This document shows, piece by piece, positions 51,431 to 60,473 of a DNA stretch of 64,000 nt. The stretch spans positions 2,717,001 to 2,781,000 of the forward strand of contig NZ_CP163439.1 of the NCBI RefSeq assembly GCF_041052385.1, written 5' to 3'. This stretch comes from Streptomyces sp. R28 (lineage in GTDB: Bacteria > Actinomycetota > Actinomycetes > Streptomycetales > Streptomycetaceae). Position 1 is the stretch's first letter. Each line of letters begins with the position of its first letter. The notes below the pieces were generated by a model. That model was not told where the DNA came from and did not search any database. It saw only the letters and a list, made by a program, of their open reading frames with translations. The translations under genes and the position numbers were made by a program.

Positions 51431-53029
51431 TCACCTTCCTCGGTTGGCGGGCGGGGTGGCGGCGGGGGGAGCGGCGGGAGCCGGTTGCCCGGGGGTGCCT
51501 GCCGCCTGGCCGCGGCGGAAGACTCCGGCGATGCTGCCGCCGACGCCGACCGCGGAGCCGTTGAGCGTCACGTTGCCACCGGCGTACAGGCCGGTGTTGT
51601 TGATGGTGGTCTGGCGTTGGATCAGTTCGTTGGTGTCGATGTTGTGGTCCTCCAGGAATTCCACCAGTGCGTCCAGTACCCGGTGTTCGACCGTCTTGGC
51701 GTACAACTCCCGGTCGAGTTGCTGGAAGTAGCGGTAGTAGAGCTGGTCGCTGGCCGTGTCCCTGATGCTGAAGGACGCTCCGTAGTCGAAGGTGCGGTGG
51801 CGGATGGCCTGTGCCTGGCGGCGTTCCTTCCTGCGTTGGATCATCGGCGAGAACAGGCCTGCGGTGACGGAGAAGGGCGCGCCGATCAGCAGTCCCGGGG
51901 TGCGGAGGCCGGCGCGGCTCACCAGGGTCCACCACTGGCGCAGGGTCGGGGAGCCGAGCAGTTGGTCCGCGATGCGGTAGGGCTCGCGGACCGGCGCGAG
52001 GAGGGAGCTGCTGCCCTCGATGAAGAGCATCTTGCGGTCGGACAGCAGTGCGCACCGCAGGAAGAAGGTGATGGCGAGTTCACCGCTCCAGCCGGTGACC
52101 CGGATCGCGAGGTAGGGGCGGGCGCGGCCCTTGCCGTCCTCGCGCAGCTCGTTCAGGAGGTCGGGTGAGACCCTCGCGCCGGGCGGACCGGCGGGGTTCG
52201 GCAGCAGTTCGGATCGTGTCCGGTCGTCCACCTCGTACAGCAGGTCCTTGCCGTTGACCAGCAGGAGGTTCTCGACGTGGACGCCGGGCAGCTTCAGGTC
52301 TCCGACGCGGGCGGCGAGGTGGTCGTTGAGCTCGTGGACGGTGAACGGGACGACCTGTTTGCCCTCTTCGGGTCGCGCGGTGTCGAGTGCGAACGACCAG
52401 GTGCTCGTCGTCTGTCCGTACCCGACGAAGGGGGCGTAGAGCGAGGAGACCACGACGTTGCCCCGGTCACGCTTCTCGATCTCCTCGATGCGCCGCCGGT
52501 TCTCGGCGCTGATCGGCTGAGGAGCTCGGTCCGGGGCGAAGTTCTCCCGGCTGAGCTGTCGGGCGACGACGCCGTAGTGCACCGAGAGGGAGTCGACGGC
52601 GACGATGATCCAGGCCACGAGGTAGCCCAGGACCAGGGCCGCGCCGAAGGTGATCGGGAGCATGATCAGCATGAGCAGGAGCAGCAGGGCGAGCACGATG
52701 TCCCGCCCCACCTGTCGACGGCGGGCCGCCAGGGCGTGCCGGAGTACGCAGCCGAGGTCGACGCCCGGCGACGAGGCGACCGCGCGGCGGGGTTCCTGCA
52801 CGATCTGTTCGACCGCCCGGCGGGCGAACTTGGTGTCGGTGTGGACGGCGGTGCACAGATATCGGGTGATGTCGGGTGCGAAGCGGGCGGCGGGGGCCGC
52901 CAGTGGTGCGTGGGAGGGTACCGGCGGTGCGGGGAGGGTGGGGTGCGCGTCGTCCGGGGACTGCGTCGGGATGGCGGGGTGGGTGGACGGGGGTGGGTTC
53001 GTCTCTTCGGCGGGATCGGGAGTGGTCAT
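51431..53029 (-). CDS. Large membrane protein with C-terminal glycine-rich beta motif
   Basis: A 532-aa protein of unrecognised family. Residues 1-50 are Pro/Thr-rich. Residues 111-147 are a double membrane helix (IVLALLLLLMLIMLP, then LVLGYLVAWIIVAVDSL). Residues 160-440 are a soluble alpha/beta domain, and another weakly hydrophobic patch (LLIGAPFSVTAGLFSP) occurs near 400. Residues about 477-495 carry NNTGLYAGGNVTLNGSAV, matching the N-terminal motif of the next protein, then a Pro/Ala tail. ATG 53029 has a G-rich site upstream. A 15-bp palindrome lies 211 nt before the gene. Pairing with the 126-aa protein through the motif is inference. Confidence 0.8.
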   Translation of the reverse strand: MTTPDPAEETNPPPSTHPAIPTQSPDDAHPTLPAPPVPSHAPLAAPAARFAPDITRYLCTAVHTDTKFARRAVEQIVQEPRRAVASSPGVDLGCVLRHALAARRRQVGRDIVLALLLLLMLIMLPITFGAALVLGYLVAWIIVAVDSLSVHYGVVARQLSRENFAPDRAPQPISAENRRRIEEIEKRDRGNVVVSSLYAPFVGYGQTTSTWSFALDTARPEEGKQVVPFTVHELNDHLAARVGDLKLPGVHVENLLLVNGKDLLYEVDDRTRSELLPNPAGPPGARVSPDLLNELREDGKGRARPYLAIRVTGWSGELAITFFLRCALLSDRKMLFIEGSSSLLAPVREPYRIADQLLGSPTLRQWWTLVSRAGLRTPGLLIGAPFSVTAGLFSPMIQRRKERRQAQAIRHRTFDYGASFSIRDTASDQLYYRYFQQLDRELYAKTVEHRVLDALVEFLEDHNIDTNELIQRQTTINNTGLYAGGNVTLNGSAVGVGGSIAGVFRRGQAAGTPGQPAPAAPPAATPPANRGR

Positions 53030-53424
53030 GACTGTCTGCCCCCTCTCGGCATACGGGTGCGTGCGTCGGGACAAGGCCGCACCGGCTCCCGGATGGCGGG
53101 GCGGGGAGCGTGTGCGGCGGTTCCGCGGGCACACCGGGCCAGGCGTGGTTCCGGTCGCGGGGGACGAGCGTGTGCTGGTCCGAGGCGTCCCCGGTTCCGA
53201 AGCGGAACAAGAACTGTCGCCGTCGAGGGCACCGATAAGTCGATCACTGATCGAAAGAGGAGATCTTGCGCAGATAAATGCCCCCGCTGCTGCGACATGG
53301 ACGGGAAGGTACCAGCGTGCACGGGGCAAGGGGAGGGACGCGGGATGCCCAAGCGGCCTTTTCCGCGCCCCCTCCCGTGCTTCTTCACTCGGATCGCACA
53401 GGGCCTGCGCTGTCGCCGGTTTTC
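53030..53424. other. Promoter region of the membrane protein/partner operon
   Basis: 395 bp without a supported gene. A lower-GC patch at 53230-53280 contains the palindrome listed separately. The 3' end of the N-hydroxylase gene is at the other side. Confidence 0.45.
53240..53254. promoter_or_regulatory. 15-bp palindrome TCGATCACTGATCGA
   Basis: Seven-bp arms around a central C, in the lower-GC part of the region upstream of the 532-aa protein operon; a candidate operator. Confidence 0.5.
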
Positions 53425-55069
53425 CTACCGCACCTCGACCAAGGGGGTGAGCGTGAGCGCCGATGCCTGGCGGGCGCGTGGGATGTGGGGCTGTTGTTCG
53501 AGGCCGAAGGTGGTGAAGGCCGTACGGGAGGGCAAGCGGTAAGTCTCCTCGCCGGTGACGGAGTTGAGGATGCCGGCGCTGCGCCAGGCCGCGAGGCCGA
53601 GGTCGGGGGTGCCGATGCCGTGGGTGTGGCGTCCGGCGTTCTGGACGTAGATGTTGCAGCCGGAGCCGCTGACCGTGGGGTCCATGACCAGGCGGTACTG
53701 GTCGTCGATGCGGGGCCGCTCCTGGCTGTCCAGGCGCATGTAGGGGTCGAGGCCGGCGAGGATGCGGCTGAGGGGGCGTTCGCGGTAGCCGGTGGCCAGG
53801 ACGACCGCTTCGGTGGTCAGGCGTGAGCGGGTGTTCTGCTGGATGTGCTCCAGGTGGAGCTCGACCTTGGTCGTGGCGATCCGGCCGGCGGTGCGGACCC
53901 GGACGCCGGGGGTGAGGACGGTGTCGGGCCAGCCACCGTGCAGGGTGCGGCGGTAGAGCTCGTCGTGGATCGCGGCGAGGGTGTCGGCGTCGATGCCCTT
54001 GTGGAGCTGCCACTGCGAGGCGACGAGCTTGTCGCGGACCGGTTCGGCGAGGGCGTGGAAGTAGCGGGTGTAGTCGGGCGTGAAGTGCTCCAGGCCGAGC
54101 TTGGAGTACTCCATGGGCGCGAACGCCTCGGTACGGCCGAGCCAGTGGAGCCGCTCGCGCCCGGCGGGGCGGTGCCGGAGCAGGTCCAGGAAGACCTCGG
54201 CGCCGGACTGTCCCGACCCGATGACGGTGATGTGCTCGGCGGCGAGCAGGGTCTCGCGGTGGTCGAGGTAGTCGGCGGCGTGGATGACGGGGACGGCCGG
54301 CGCCTCGACGAGGGGCCTGAGCGGGTCGGGGACGTACGGTTCGGTGCCGATGCCCAGGGCGATGTTCCTGGTGTACGTGCGGCCCAGCGCCTGGGCTTCC
54401 CCGTCCGGGGCGAGCTGGGTGAAGTCGACCTCGAAGACGTCTCGTTCGGGGTTGAAGCGGACGGCGTCGACCTGGTGGCCGAAGTGCAGTCCGGGGAGGT
54501 TCTCGCAGACCCAGCGGCAGTAGGCGTCGTACTCGGCGCGCTGGATGTGGAAGCGCTCGGCGAAGTAGAAGGGGAAGAGCCGGTCGCGGGACCTGAGGTA
54601 GTTCAGGAAGGACCAGGGGCTGGCGGGGTCGGCGAGCGTCACCAGGTCAGCGAGGAAGGGGACTTGGATACGGGCGCCGTCGATGAGCAGGCCGGGGTGC
54701 CAGGAGAAGGCGGGGCGCTGCTCGTAGAAGACGGCGTCGAGTTCGGCGAGGGGGTGGGCGAGGGCGGCGAGGGAGAGGTTGAAGGGGCCGATGCCGATGC
54801 CGACGAGGTCGCGGGGGGTGTCGGGGTCGCGGTGTGGGGGGGGTTGGGGTGCGTGGGTGTCCCGGAGGCTGGGTGAGGGCCGGTGTAGAGCCTGACCGGC
54901 GGGGGCTGGGGTGAGGGGTCGCGCGGGGGCCTGTGTCGGGGCCTGGCTGGAGGCCGGTGTGAGGGCTCGTGAGGGGGCTCGCGTGGCCGTTCGTGTGGGG
55001 GCCGGCGTGGGAGTCGGTGTGGGATTCGGCGTGGCGGGGGCCGGCGTGGGGGTTGGTCTGGGGGGTCAT
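53425..55069 (-). CDS. Lysine/ornithine (diamine) N-monooxygenase, frameshift at a C8 tract
   Basis: Homologous to IucD/SidA and DesB flavin N-hydroxylases. FAD motif GIGIGPFNLSLAALAHPLAE, substrate region PGLLIDGARIQVPFLADLV, NADPH motif VIGSGQSGAEVF and ATGYRERPLS are all present. It would hydroxylate a primary amine using NADPH and O2. ATG 55069 overlaps the decarboxylase stop (ATGA), but that frame holds only a Pro/His-rich leader; the catalytic body is in another frame. The change fits one extra base in the run of eight C (54836-54843 as G8). The first in-frame start of the body alone (GTG 54642) would lose the FAD site. It is either a sequencing indel or a phase-variable tract. Confidence 0.82.
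54836..54843. repeat. Run of eight G (C8 in the coding strand)
   Basis: Homopolymer inside the N-hydroxylase gene at the point where its two reading frames meet. With seven (or ten) residues the frame from ATG 55069 would run through to 53425. Confidence 0.8.
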
Positions 55070-56460
55070 CCGGGGGTGTTTCCTTCCACCAGTTTCAGGA
55101 GGGCGGCCAGGTCGTCCGGGCGCGTGTGGGGGTTGAGGAGCGTGGCCTTGAACCACAGGCGCCCGTCTATGCGGGCCCGCCCGAGAACGGCACGGCCGTC
55201 GGTGAGGAGCCTTCGGCGTACGGCGGCGACGGCGGCGTCGGTGGCGTGTGCGGGCCGGAACAGAACCGTGCTGATGGTGGGCGGGTCGTAGAGCTCGAAC
55301 CCGGGGTGGTCGTGGACGAGCGCGGCGAACTCGTGGGCGTGGTCGCAGACCTGCTCGACGAGTCGGCCGAGTCCGCTGCGGCCGAGGGCCTTGAGGGTGA
55401 CGGCGATCTTGAGGACGTCGGGCCGGCGGCTGGTGCGCAGGGAGCGGCCGAGGAGGTCGGGCAGGCCCGCTTCGGTGTCGTCGTCGGCGTTGAGGTACTC
55501 GGCGCGGTGGTGGAGCACGGCGAGGTCGTCCGGGTCCCTGACGGCGAGGAGGCCGGCGGCGACGGGCTGCCAGCCGAGCTTGTGCAGGTCGAGGGTGACG
55601 CTGTCGGCGGCGTCGAGTCCAGTGAGCCGGTCGCGGTACCGGTCGCTGAAGAGGAGGCCTCCGCCGTAGGCGGCGTCGATGTGGAGCCGGGCGCGGTGCG
55701 CGGCGCACAGGGCGGCGATCTCGGGGAGGGGGTCGATGAGCCCGGCGTCGGTGGTGCCCGCGGTGGCGACGACCAGGTGCGGGCCGGGCAGGCGGGTGAG
55801 GGCCTCGTCGAGGGCGGCGGGGTCGAGGACGCCGGCCGGGGCGGGCACGACGACGGGTTCGGGCAGCCCGAGCAGCCAGGCGGCGCGGGGCAACGAGTGG
55901 TGAGCGTTGGCCCCGTGGACCAGCCGGAGGCCGGCGCCCTGGGCTTCTCGGGCGAGGAGGAGGGCCAGTTGGTTGGACTCGGTGCCGCCGGTGGTGAGCA
56001 GGGTGATGCCTGCCCCCGCCCCTCCCGTCGCCCCTCCCCCACCGTCGAACACCTCCGAGGCGAGCGCCCCCATCACCAACGCCTCCAGCTCCGACGCCCC
56101 CGGCGCCTGGTCCCAGGAGTCCAGCGAGGGGTTGAGGGCCGAGGCGGCGAGGTCGGCGGCGACGGCGACGGCGAGGGGCGGGCAGTGGAGGTGGGCGGCG
56201 CACAGGGGGTCCGCGGGGTCGGTGGCGCCCGCCGCGAGGGCCCGGACGAGGTGGTGGAGGGCGTCCGGGTCGCCCTCGTCCGGGAGTACGTCCCCGACTG
56301 CCTCCCGCATGCGCGCGGCGACCGCGTCCGGGCCGCCCGCGGGCAGTGGTCCCCCGCGAGCCCGGGCGCCCTCGCTCAGCGCGTCGAGCACGGTGTCGAG
56401 CAACGGCCGCAGGGCGTGGGGGCCTTCAGGGCCTGAAGCGAGCGACGGCGGCGTGCTCAT
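55066..56460 (-). CDS. PLP-dependent decarboxylase (lysine/diaminobutyrate/DesA-like)
   Basis: A 464-aa group II PLP decarboxylase. Motifs: HCPPLAVAVAADL at the N-terminus, TTGGTESNQLALLLARE (phosphate loop), HHSLPRAAWLLGL, ATAGTTDAGLIDPL, the Asp pair in HIDAAYGGGL, and Schiff-base Lys in DLHKLGWQP. It would decarboxylate an amino acid such as lysine to give the diamine used by the N-hydroxylase encoded next, as DesA/DesB do in desferrioxamine synthesis. ATG 56460 has a GGGAGG site. No acyltransferase or NIS synthetase gene follows, and I saw no DmdR-type iron box upstream. Confidence 0.88.
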   Translation of the reverse strand: MSTPPSLASGPEGPHALRPLLDTVLDALSEGARARGGPLPAGGPDAVAARMREAVGDVLPDEGDPDALHHLVRALAAGATDPADPLCAAHLHCPPLAVAVAADLAASALNPSLDSWDQAPGASELEALVMGALASEVFDGGGGATGGAGAGITLLTTGGTESNQLALLLAREAQGAGLRLVHGANAHHSLPRAAWLLGLPEPVVVPAPAGVLDPAALDEALTRLPGPHLVVATAGTTDAGLIDPLPEIAALCAAHRARLHIDAAYGGGLLFSDRYRDRLTGLDAADSVTLDLHKLGWQPVAAGLLAVRDPDDLAVLHHRAEYLNADDDTEAGLPDLLGRSLRTSRRPDVLKIAVTLKALGRSGLGRLVEQVCDHAHEFAALVHDHPGFELYDPPTISTVLFRPAHATDAAVAAVRRRLLTDGRAVLGRARIDGRLWFKATLLNPHTRPDDLAALLKLVEGNTPG

Positions 56461-56779
56461 CGTGTCCTCCCGGGCGCAGGGCAAGAGGGACTTCCAGCTT
56501 GTACCCGGATGCGTGATCGCGCCCGAAAAGCCCAACGATCGGAACCCGAAAGGAGGTACTTGCGTGCGAGGAAAGCGTGTCGGGGGTGGTGTGGCGCGAG
56601 TGACGGAGTAAGGGGGGCGACGGGGGAAAGGGCGGCGGTCCTCTTCCGTCGAGGGCTGATCCTCCTGAGGCCGGATCCTGCTGGGACCGGCGCGTCAAGG
56701 CCCGAGAGCCAAGCCGGGAGGATCAGCCCGCCGCGTCGCCCGAAGCCACGAGCGATGCCCTACGCCACCCGCACCGGCC
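56461..56779. other. Intergenic region between pepN and the decarboxylase
   Basis: 319 bp on the decarboxylase upstream side. It contains the pepN terminator (56653-56729) and, presumably, the decarboxylase promoter in 56470-56580. No gene seen. Confidence 0.5.
56653..56729 (-). terminator. 13-bp inverted repeat with 51-nt loop downstream of pepN
   Basis: GGGCTGATCCTCC at 56653-56665 is the perfect complement of 56717-56729. The loop has further G/C-rich arms. It is probably a structured terminator; the long loop is unusual. Confidence 0.55.
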
Positions 56780-59287
56780 TCACTCGCCCTCCCGCACGCG
56801 CAACGCCCGTGCCAGGTCGTCGAGGTGGTCGGCGAGCCTGCGTCGCAGCGCGGGGATCGGCTCGCCGTCGCGCAGGCACTCCTCGCCCAGCCGCAGGGCG
56901 TCGGCGTCGACGGCGTACAACGGGAAGGCGTAGCGGCCGGCGGCGTCGGCGATGGCGGGGCCACGGCGGGCGCCGACGGCGATCGCGTCCTGGTAGTAGC
57001 GCGGCACGTACTGCCGTACGAGGTCGGCCTGTTCGGGCTGCCAGAAGCCCTGCGCGGTGGCGATGAAGAGGTAGTTGGACAGATCGGTGCCGTCGTCGGT
57101 GGCGAACATGGCGTCCCAGGCCCGCTCCTTGGCCTGTGCGTCGGGCAGGGCGGCCCGGCAGCGGGCGGCGCCCTCCTGGCCGGTGGCGCTCGGGTCGCGC
57201 GCCAGCTCGCCGGCGATGGCGGCCTCGTCGACGGCCCCGAGGACGGCGAGCCGGCCCAGGACGCGCCAGCGCAGCTCGGGGTCGAGTTCGGGTCCGCCGG
57301 GCACGGTGCCCTCGGCGAGCCAGGCGGCGATCGTGTCCGGATGGGCGGCGACGTCGACGAAGTGGCGTACGGCGATCAGACGCAGCCCGGGGTTGTCGCC
57401 GTCCTCGGTGCGGCGGATGAGGTCGCGGCAGAGGGCGGAGAGGGTGGTCAGGGCCGCCGGACGTTCCTCGGGGGTGAGGTAGCGGTCGGTGACCTGGGCG
57501 GTGGCGAAGGCGAGGACGCCCTGGACGACGGCGAGGTCGGTCTCGTGCGGCAGGTGGGCGCGGGCGGCCTCCAGGTAGGCGCCGGCGGCCAGTTCACCGT
57601 CGCGGACGGCGTCGCGCAGGGCGTTCCAGACGAGCGCGCGGGTGAGCGGTTCGGGCAGCCCGGCGAGGCTCGTACGGACGGTCTCGAAGGATTCGGGGTC
57701 GAAGCGGACCTTGGCGTAGGTCAGGTCGCCGTCGTTGAGCAGCAGCAGTGCCGGGCGCTTGCCGATGGGCTGCGGGGCCTCTTGCGGGACGTCGAGGTCG
57801 AGGCGTTCGCGCAGGACGAGGTGGCCCTCGTTGTCGCCGAGGTCCAGGTCGTACAGGCCGACGGCGATGCGGTGCGGGCGGCTGCCGGCGCGGTCGACGG
57901 TCAGGGTGCAGGTGCCGTTCTCGCCGGGGGCGACGGCCGGGGTGAGGGTGTCGACGCCGGTGGTGCGCAGCCAGGCGTCGGCCCAGGAGTGGACGTCGCG
58001 TTCGGTGGCGGCGGCGAGGGAGTCGACGAAGTCGGCGAGGGTGGCGTTGGCGAACTTGTGGCGGGCGAAGTGGGTGTTGATGCCGGTGAGGAAGTCCTTC
58101 TCGCCGAGCCAGGCCACCAGTTGGCGCAGTGCGGAGGCGCCCTTGGCGTAGGAGATGCCGTCGAAGTTGAGCTGGGCCGTGGCGGTGTCGTTGACGCCTT
58201 CGGGGGCGACGGGGTGGGTGGAGGGGCGCTGGTCGGCGTCGTAGCCCCAGGCCTTGCGGGCGACGCCGAAGTCGGTCCAGGTGTCGGTGAAGCGGGTGGC
58301 CTCGGCGCAGGTCTGGTAGCCCATGTACTCGGCGAAGGACTCGTTCAGCCAGATGTCGTCCCACCAGCGCAGGGTGACGAGGTCGCCGAACCACATGTGG
58401 GCCATCTCGTGGGCGATGACCATGGCACGGGTCTGGCGCTCGGCGTCGGTGACGGCGGAGCGGTAGACGAACTCGTCGCGGAAGGTGACGAGTCCGGGGT
58501 TCTCCATGGCGCCGGCGTTGAACTCGGGGACGAACGCCTGGTCGTAGGAGTCGAAGGGGTAGGGCTCGTCGAACTTCTCGTGGTAGCGGTCGAAGCACGC
58601 GCGCGTGACCTCGAAGAGCTCCTCGGTGTCCGTGTCGAGGTAGGGGGCGAGCGAGCGGCGGCAGTGCAGGCCGAAGGGCAGGCCCCGGTGTTCGGTGCGC
58701 ACGGAGTGGTAGGGGCCGGCGGCGACGGCGACGAGGTAGGTGGGGATCAACGGGGTGGGCGCGGCTTGCCAGCGGCCGTCGCCGAGTTCTTCGGTGATGC
58801 CGTTGGCGAGCACGGTCCAGCCCTCGGGGGCCTTGACGGACAGGTCGAAGACGGCCTTGAGGTCGGGCTGGTCGAAGGCGGCGAAGACACGCTGGGCGTC
58901 GTCCATGCACAACTGTGTGTAGAGGTACGTTTCGCCGTCCACGGGGTCGGTGAAGCGGTGCATGCCCTCACCGGTGCGGGAGTAGCGCATGGCGGCGTCG
59001 ACGCGCAGTTCGTGCTCACCGGCGGTGAGGTTCTTCAGGGGCAGCCGGTTCTCGTCCAAGGTCTCCGGGTCGAGGGGGTGTCCGTCCAGCGTGACGGAGC
59101 GCAGCTCGGCCGGCTTGATCTCGACGAAGGTGTCCGTGTCCGCGTGGTCCGCGCGCGTGGTGAACCGGATGACGGTGCGGGAGTCGAAGGTCTCGTCCCC
59201 GGTGGTCAGATCGAGTTCGATCGTGTAGCGGTGGACATCGAGGAGCTGGGCACGGGTCTGCGCTTCGTCGCGCGTCAGTACGGACAT
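56780..59287 (-). CDS. pepN: Aminopeptidase N (M1 family)
   Basis: An 835-aa zinc metallopeptidase of the M1 family. The exopeptidase motif GAMEN and the zinc site HEMAHMWFGD, with third ligand Glu in WLNESFAEYMG, are intact, with the beta-rich N-terminal domain (1-200) and the ERAP1-like C-terminal helices (520-835). It removes N-terminal residues from peptides in the cytosol. The start could be ATG 59287 or ATG 59296; neither has a strong ribosome site. Some Streptomyces genomes carry more than one pepN-like gene. It is a single gene here. Confidence 0.94.
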   Translation of the reverse strand: MSVLTRDEAQTRAQLLDVHRYTIELDLTTGDETFDSRTVIRFTTRADHADTDTFVEIKPAELRSVTLDGHPLDPETLDENRLPLKNLTAGEHELRVDAAMRYSRTGEGMHRFTDPVDGETYLYTQLCMDDAQRVFAAFDQPDLKAVFDLSVKAPEGWTVLANGITEELGDGRWQAAPTPLIPTYLVAVAAGPYHSVRTEHRGLPFGLHCRRSLAPYLDTDTEELFEVTRACFDRYHEKFDEPYPFDSYDQAFVPEFNAGAMENPGLVTFRDEFVYRSAVTDAERQTRAMVIAHEMAHMWFGDLVTLRWWDDIWLNESFAEYMGYQTCAEATRFTDTWTDFGVARKAWGYDADQRPSTHPVAPEGVNDTATAQLNFDGISYAKGASALRQLVAWLGEKDFLTGINTHFARHKFANATLADFVDSLAAATERDVHSWADAWLRTTGVDTLTPAVAPGENGTCTLTVDRAGSRPHRIAVGLYDLDLGDNEGHLVLRERLDLDVPQEAPQPIGKRPALLLLNDGDLTYAKVRFDPESFETVRTSLAGLPEPLTRALVWNALRDAVRDGELAAGAYLEAARAHLPHETDLAVVQGVLAFATAQVTDRYLTPEERPAALTTLSALCRDLIRRTEDGDNPGLRLIAVRHFVDVAAHPDTIAAWLAEGTVPGGPELDPELRWRVLGRLAVLGAVDEAAIAGELARDPSATGQEGAARCRAALPDAQAKERAWDAMFATDDGTDLSNYLFIATAQGFWQPEQADLVRQYVPRYYQDAIAVGARRGPAIADAAGRYAFPLYAVDADALRLGEECLRDGEPIPALRRRLADHLDDLARALRVREGE

Positions 59288-59398
59288 GCAGGACATGCTG
59301 CCTGATGCCGCTGACGAGGCACAGAGGCTGATCAATAAGTGCGCTATGTCCGGTCTTTGGTCTGGCTCCGCGCAGGTGCCGGTTTTCGCTCTGCCGCC

Positions 59399-59959
59399 TC
59401 AGGGCCGGTCCTTGGCCGAGGTCGCCGCCTGGCTGTCGCGCTGCGGCGGGACGCGGGCGTCAGGGCGGGACTGGACGGGGCGGGGCTGGACGGGGCGGGG
59501 GCCGGGTGCCTGGCCGTCGGGGTCGTCCTTGACGAGGGCGCGTAACTCGCGGACCTCCTGCTCCAGCGCGCGTTGCCGCTGGTAGGAGTCGTAGAGGTAG
59601 CGGATTTTGGTGCGCAGCGCCCAGGGTTCGATGGGCTTCATGACCAGGTCGGCGACGCCGAGTCCGAAGGCGGTGGCGGTCAGTTCGTGATCCGCGCCGA
59701 AACCGGTGAGCAGGATGACCGGTATGTGCTGGGTCTGTTCCAGGCGCCGCATGTAGCGCACCACGTCCAGGCCGCTGACGCCGGGCATGCGGACGTCCAG
59801 CAGCAGCAGCCCGACCTGTCCGCGAAGCACCTGCTTGAGCGCCTCGTCACCGCTGGTGGCACTGGCGAGCCGGTAGCCCAGCGGGGCCAGCGCGCTCTCC
59901 AGCGCGTACAGCGTGTCCTCGTGGTCGTCGACGATGAGGATCTTGGCATCCGACGGCAT
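59399..59959 (-). CDS. Single-domain response regulator with disordered tail
   Basis: A 186-aa protein. Residues 6-125 form a receiver domain: acidic pair in LIVDDHED, phospho-acceptor Asp in GLLLLDVRMP, LLTGF (Thr), and Lys in DLVMKPIEP. A coiled-coil helix (YDSYQRQRALEQEVRELRAL) follows and then a Pro/Arg/Gln tail. There is no DNA-binding or enzymatic output, so it probably acts by protein contact in a phosphorelay, or as a PatA/RpfG-like truncated form. No histidine kinase is adjacent. ATG 59959 has GGGAGGG about 10 nt upstream. Confidence 0.87.
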   Translation of the reverse strand: MPSDAKILIVDDHEDTLYALESALAPLGYRLASATSGDEALKQVLRGQVGLLLLDVRMPGVSGLDVVRYMRRLEQTQHIPVILLTGFGADHELTATAFGLGVADLVMKPIEPWALRTKIRYLYDSYQRQRALEQEVRELRALVKDDPDGQAPGPRPVQPRPVQSRPDARVPPQRDSQAATSAKDRP

Positions 59960-60099
59960 GGCCCGACGTCCCTCCCGGCGTGGACATCCAGGGTATGTCC
60001 GGGCGCTGACGGGGAGTGCGTGTCAGCTTGCACGGAGTGCACAGGGCAGCATGCCGGGCAGGGGCCGCCGTGTCACTCCCTCGGGAGGGCCGATCGAGG

Positions 60100-60450
60100 T
60101 CAGTTCGCCGTGGGCGCAGCGCCGTTGATCGTGTCCTCGGCGATGCTCTCGTGGTGCCTGATCACTTCGGCGATGATGAAATTGAGGAACTTTTCAGCGA
60201 AAGCCGGGTCGAGCTTGGCGTTTTCGGCGAGGGTGCGCAGGCGGGCGATCTGGCGGGCCTCGCGGGCGGCGTCGGCGGGCGGGAGCTGGTGCTTGGCCTT
60301 GAGGTGGCCGACCTGCTGGGTGCACTTGAAGCGTTCGGCGAGCATGTGGACGACGGCCGCGTCGATGTTGTCGATGCTGTCGCGCAGCCGGGCGAGCTCC
60401 TCGCGGACGGCGGGGTCGACGTCGCCGGGGGACGTGTTGCTGGTGGTCAT
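60100..60450 (-). CDS. Chorismate mutase (AroQ type)
   Basis: A 116-aa all-helical enzyme converting chorismate to prephenate in Phe/Tyr synthesis. Helix 1 carries LRDSIDNIDAAVVHMLAERF (Arg and Asp of the active site), then VGHLKAKHQLPPADAAREAR with Lys and Arg positions, and the last helix IIAEVIRHHESIA. Length is typical of actinobacterial monofunctional mutases that are activated by DAHP synthase. ATG 60450 appears leaderless, with TAGGCT 8 nt upstream. It lies just before the AraC regulator gene's 3' end. Confidence 0.9.
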   Translation of the reverse strand: MTTSNTSPGDVDPAVREELARLRDSIDNIDAAVVHMLAERFKCTQQVGHLKAKHQLPPADAAREARQIARLRTLAENAKLDPAFAEKFLNFIIAEVIRHHESIAEDTINGAAPTAN

Positions 60451-60458
60451 GAGGGCCC

Positions 60459-60464
60459 AGCCTA
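60459..60464 (-). promoter_or_regulatory. Leaderless -10 element of the chorismate mutase gene
   Basis: TAGGCT, 8 nt before ATG 60450, with no ribosome site. Confidence 0.4.
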
Positions 60465-60473
60465 CGGGGCTCC

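Noticed and set aside
53026..53388. 120-codon minus-strand frame upstream of the 532-aa membrane protein
   Set aside because: Low-complexity Arg/Pro translation, no ribosome site, overlaps the promoter palindrome.
56461..56600. Iron box (DmdR/IdeR site) upstream of the decarboxylase/N-hydroxylase pair
   Set aside because: No TTAGGTTAGG-like dyad was found by eye.
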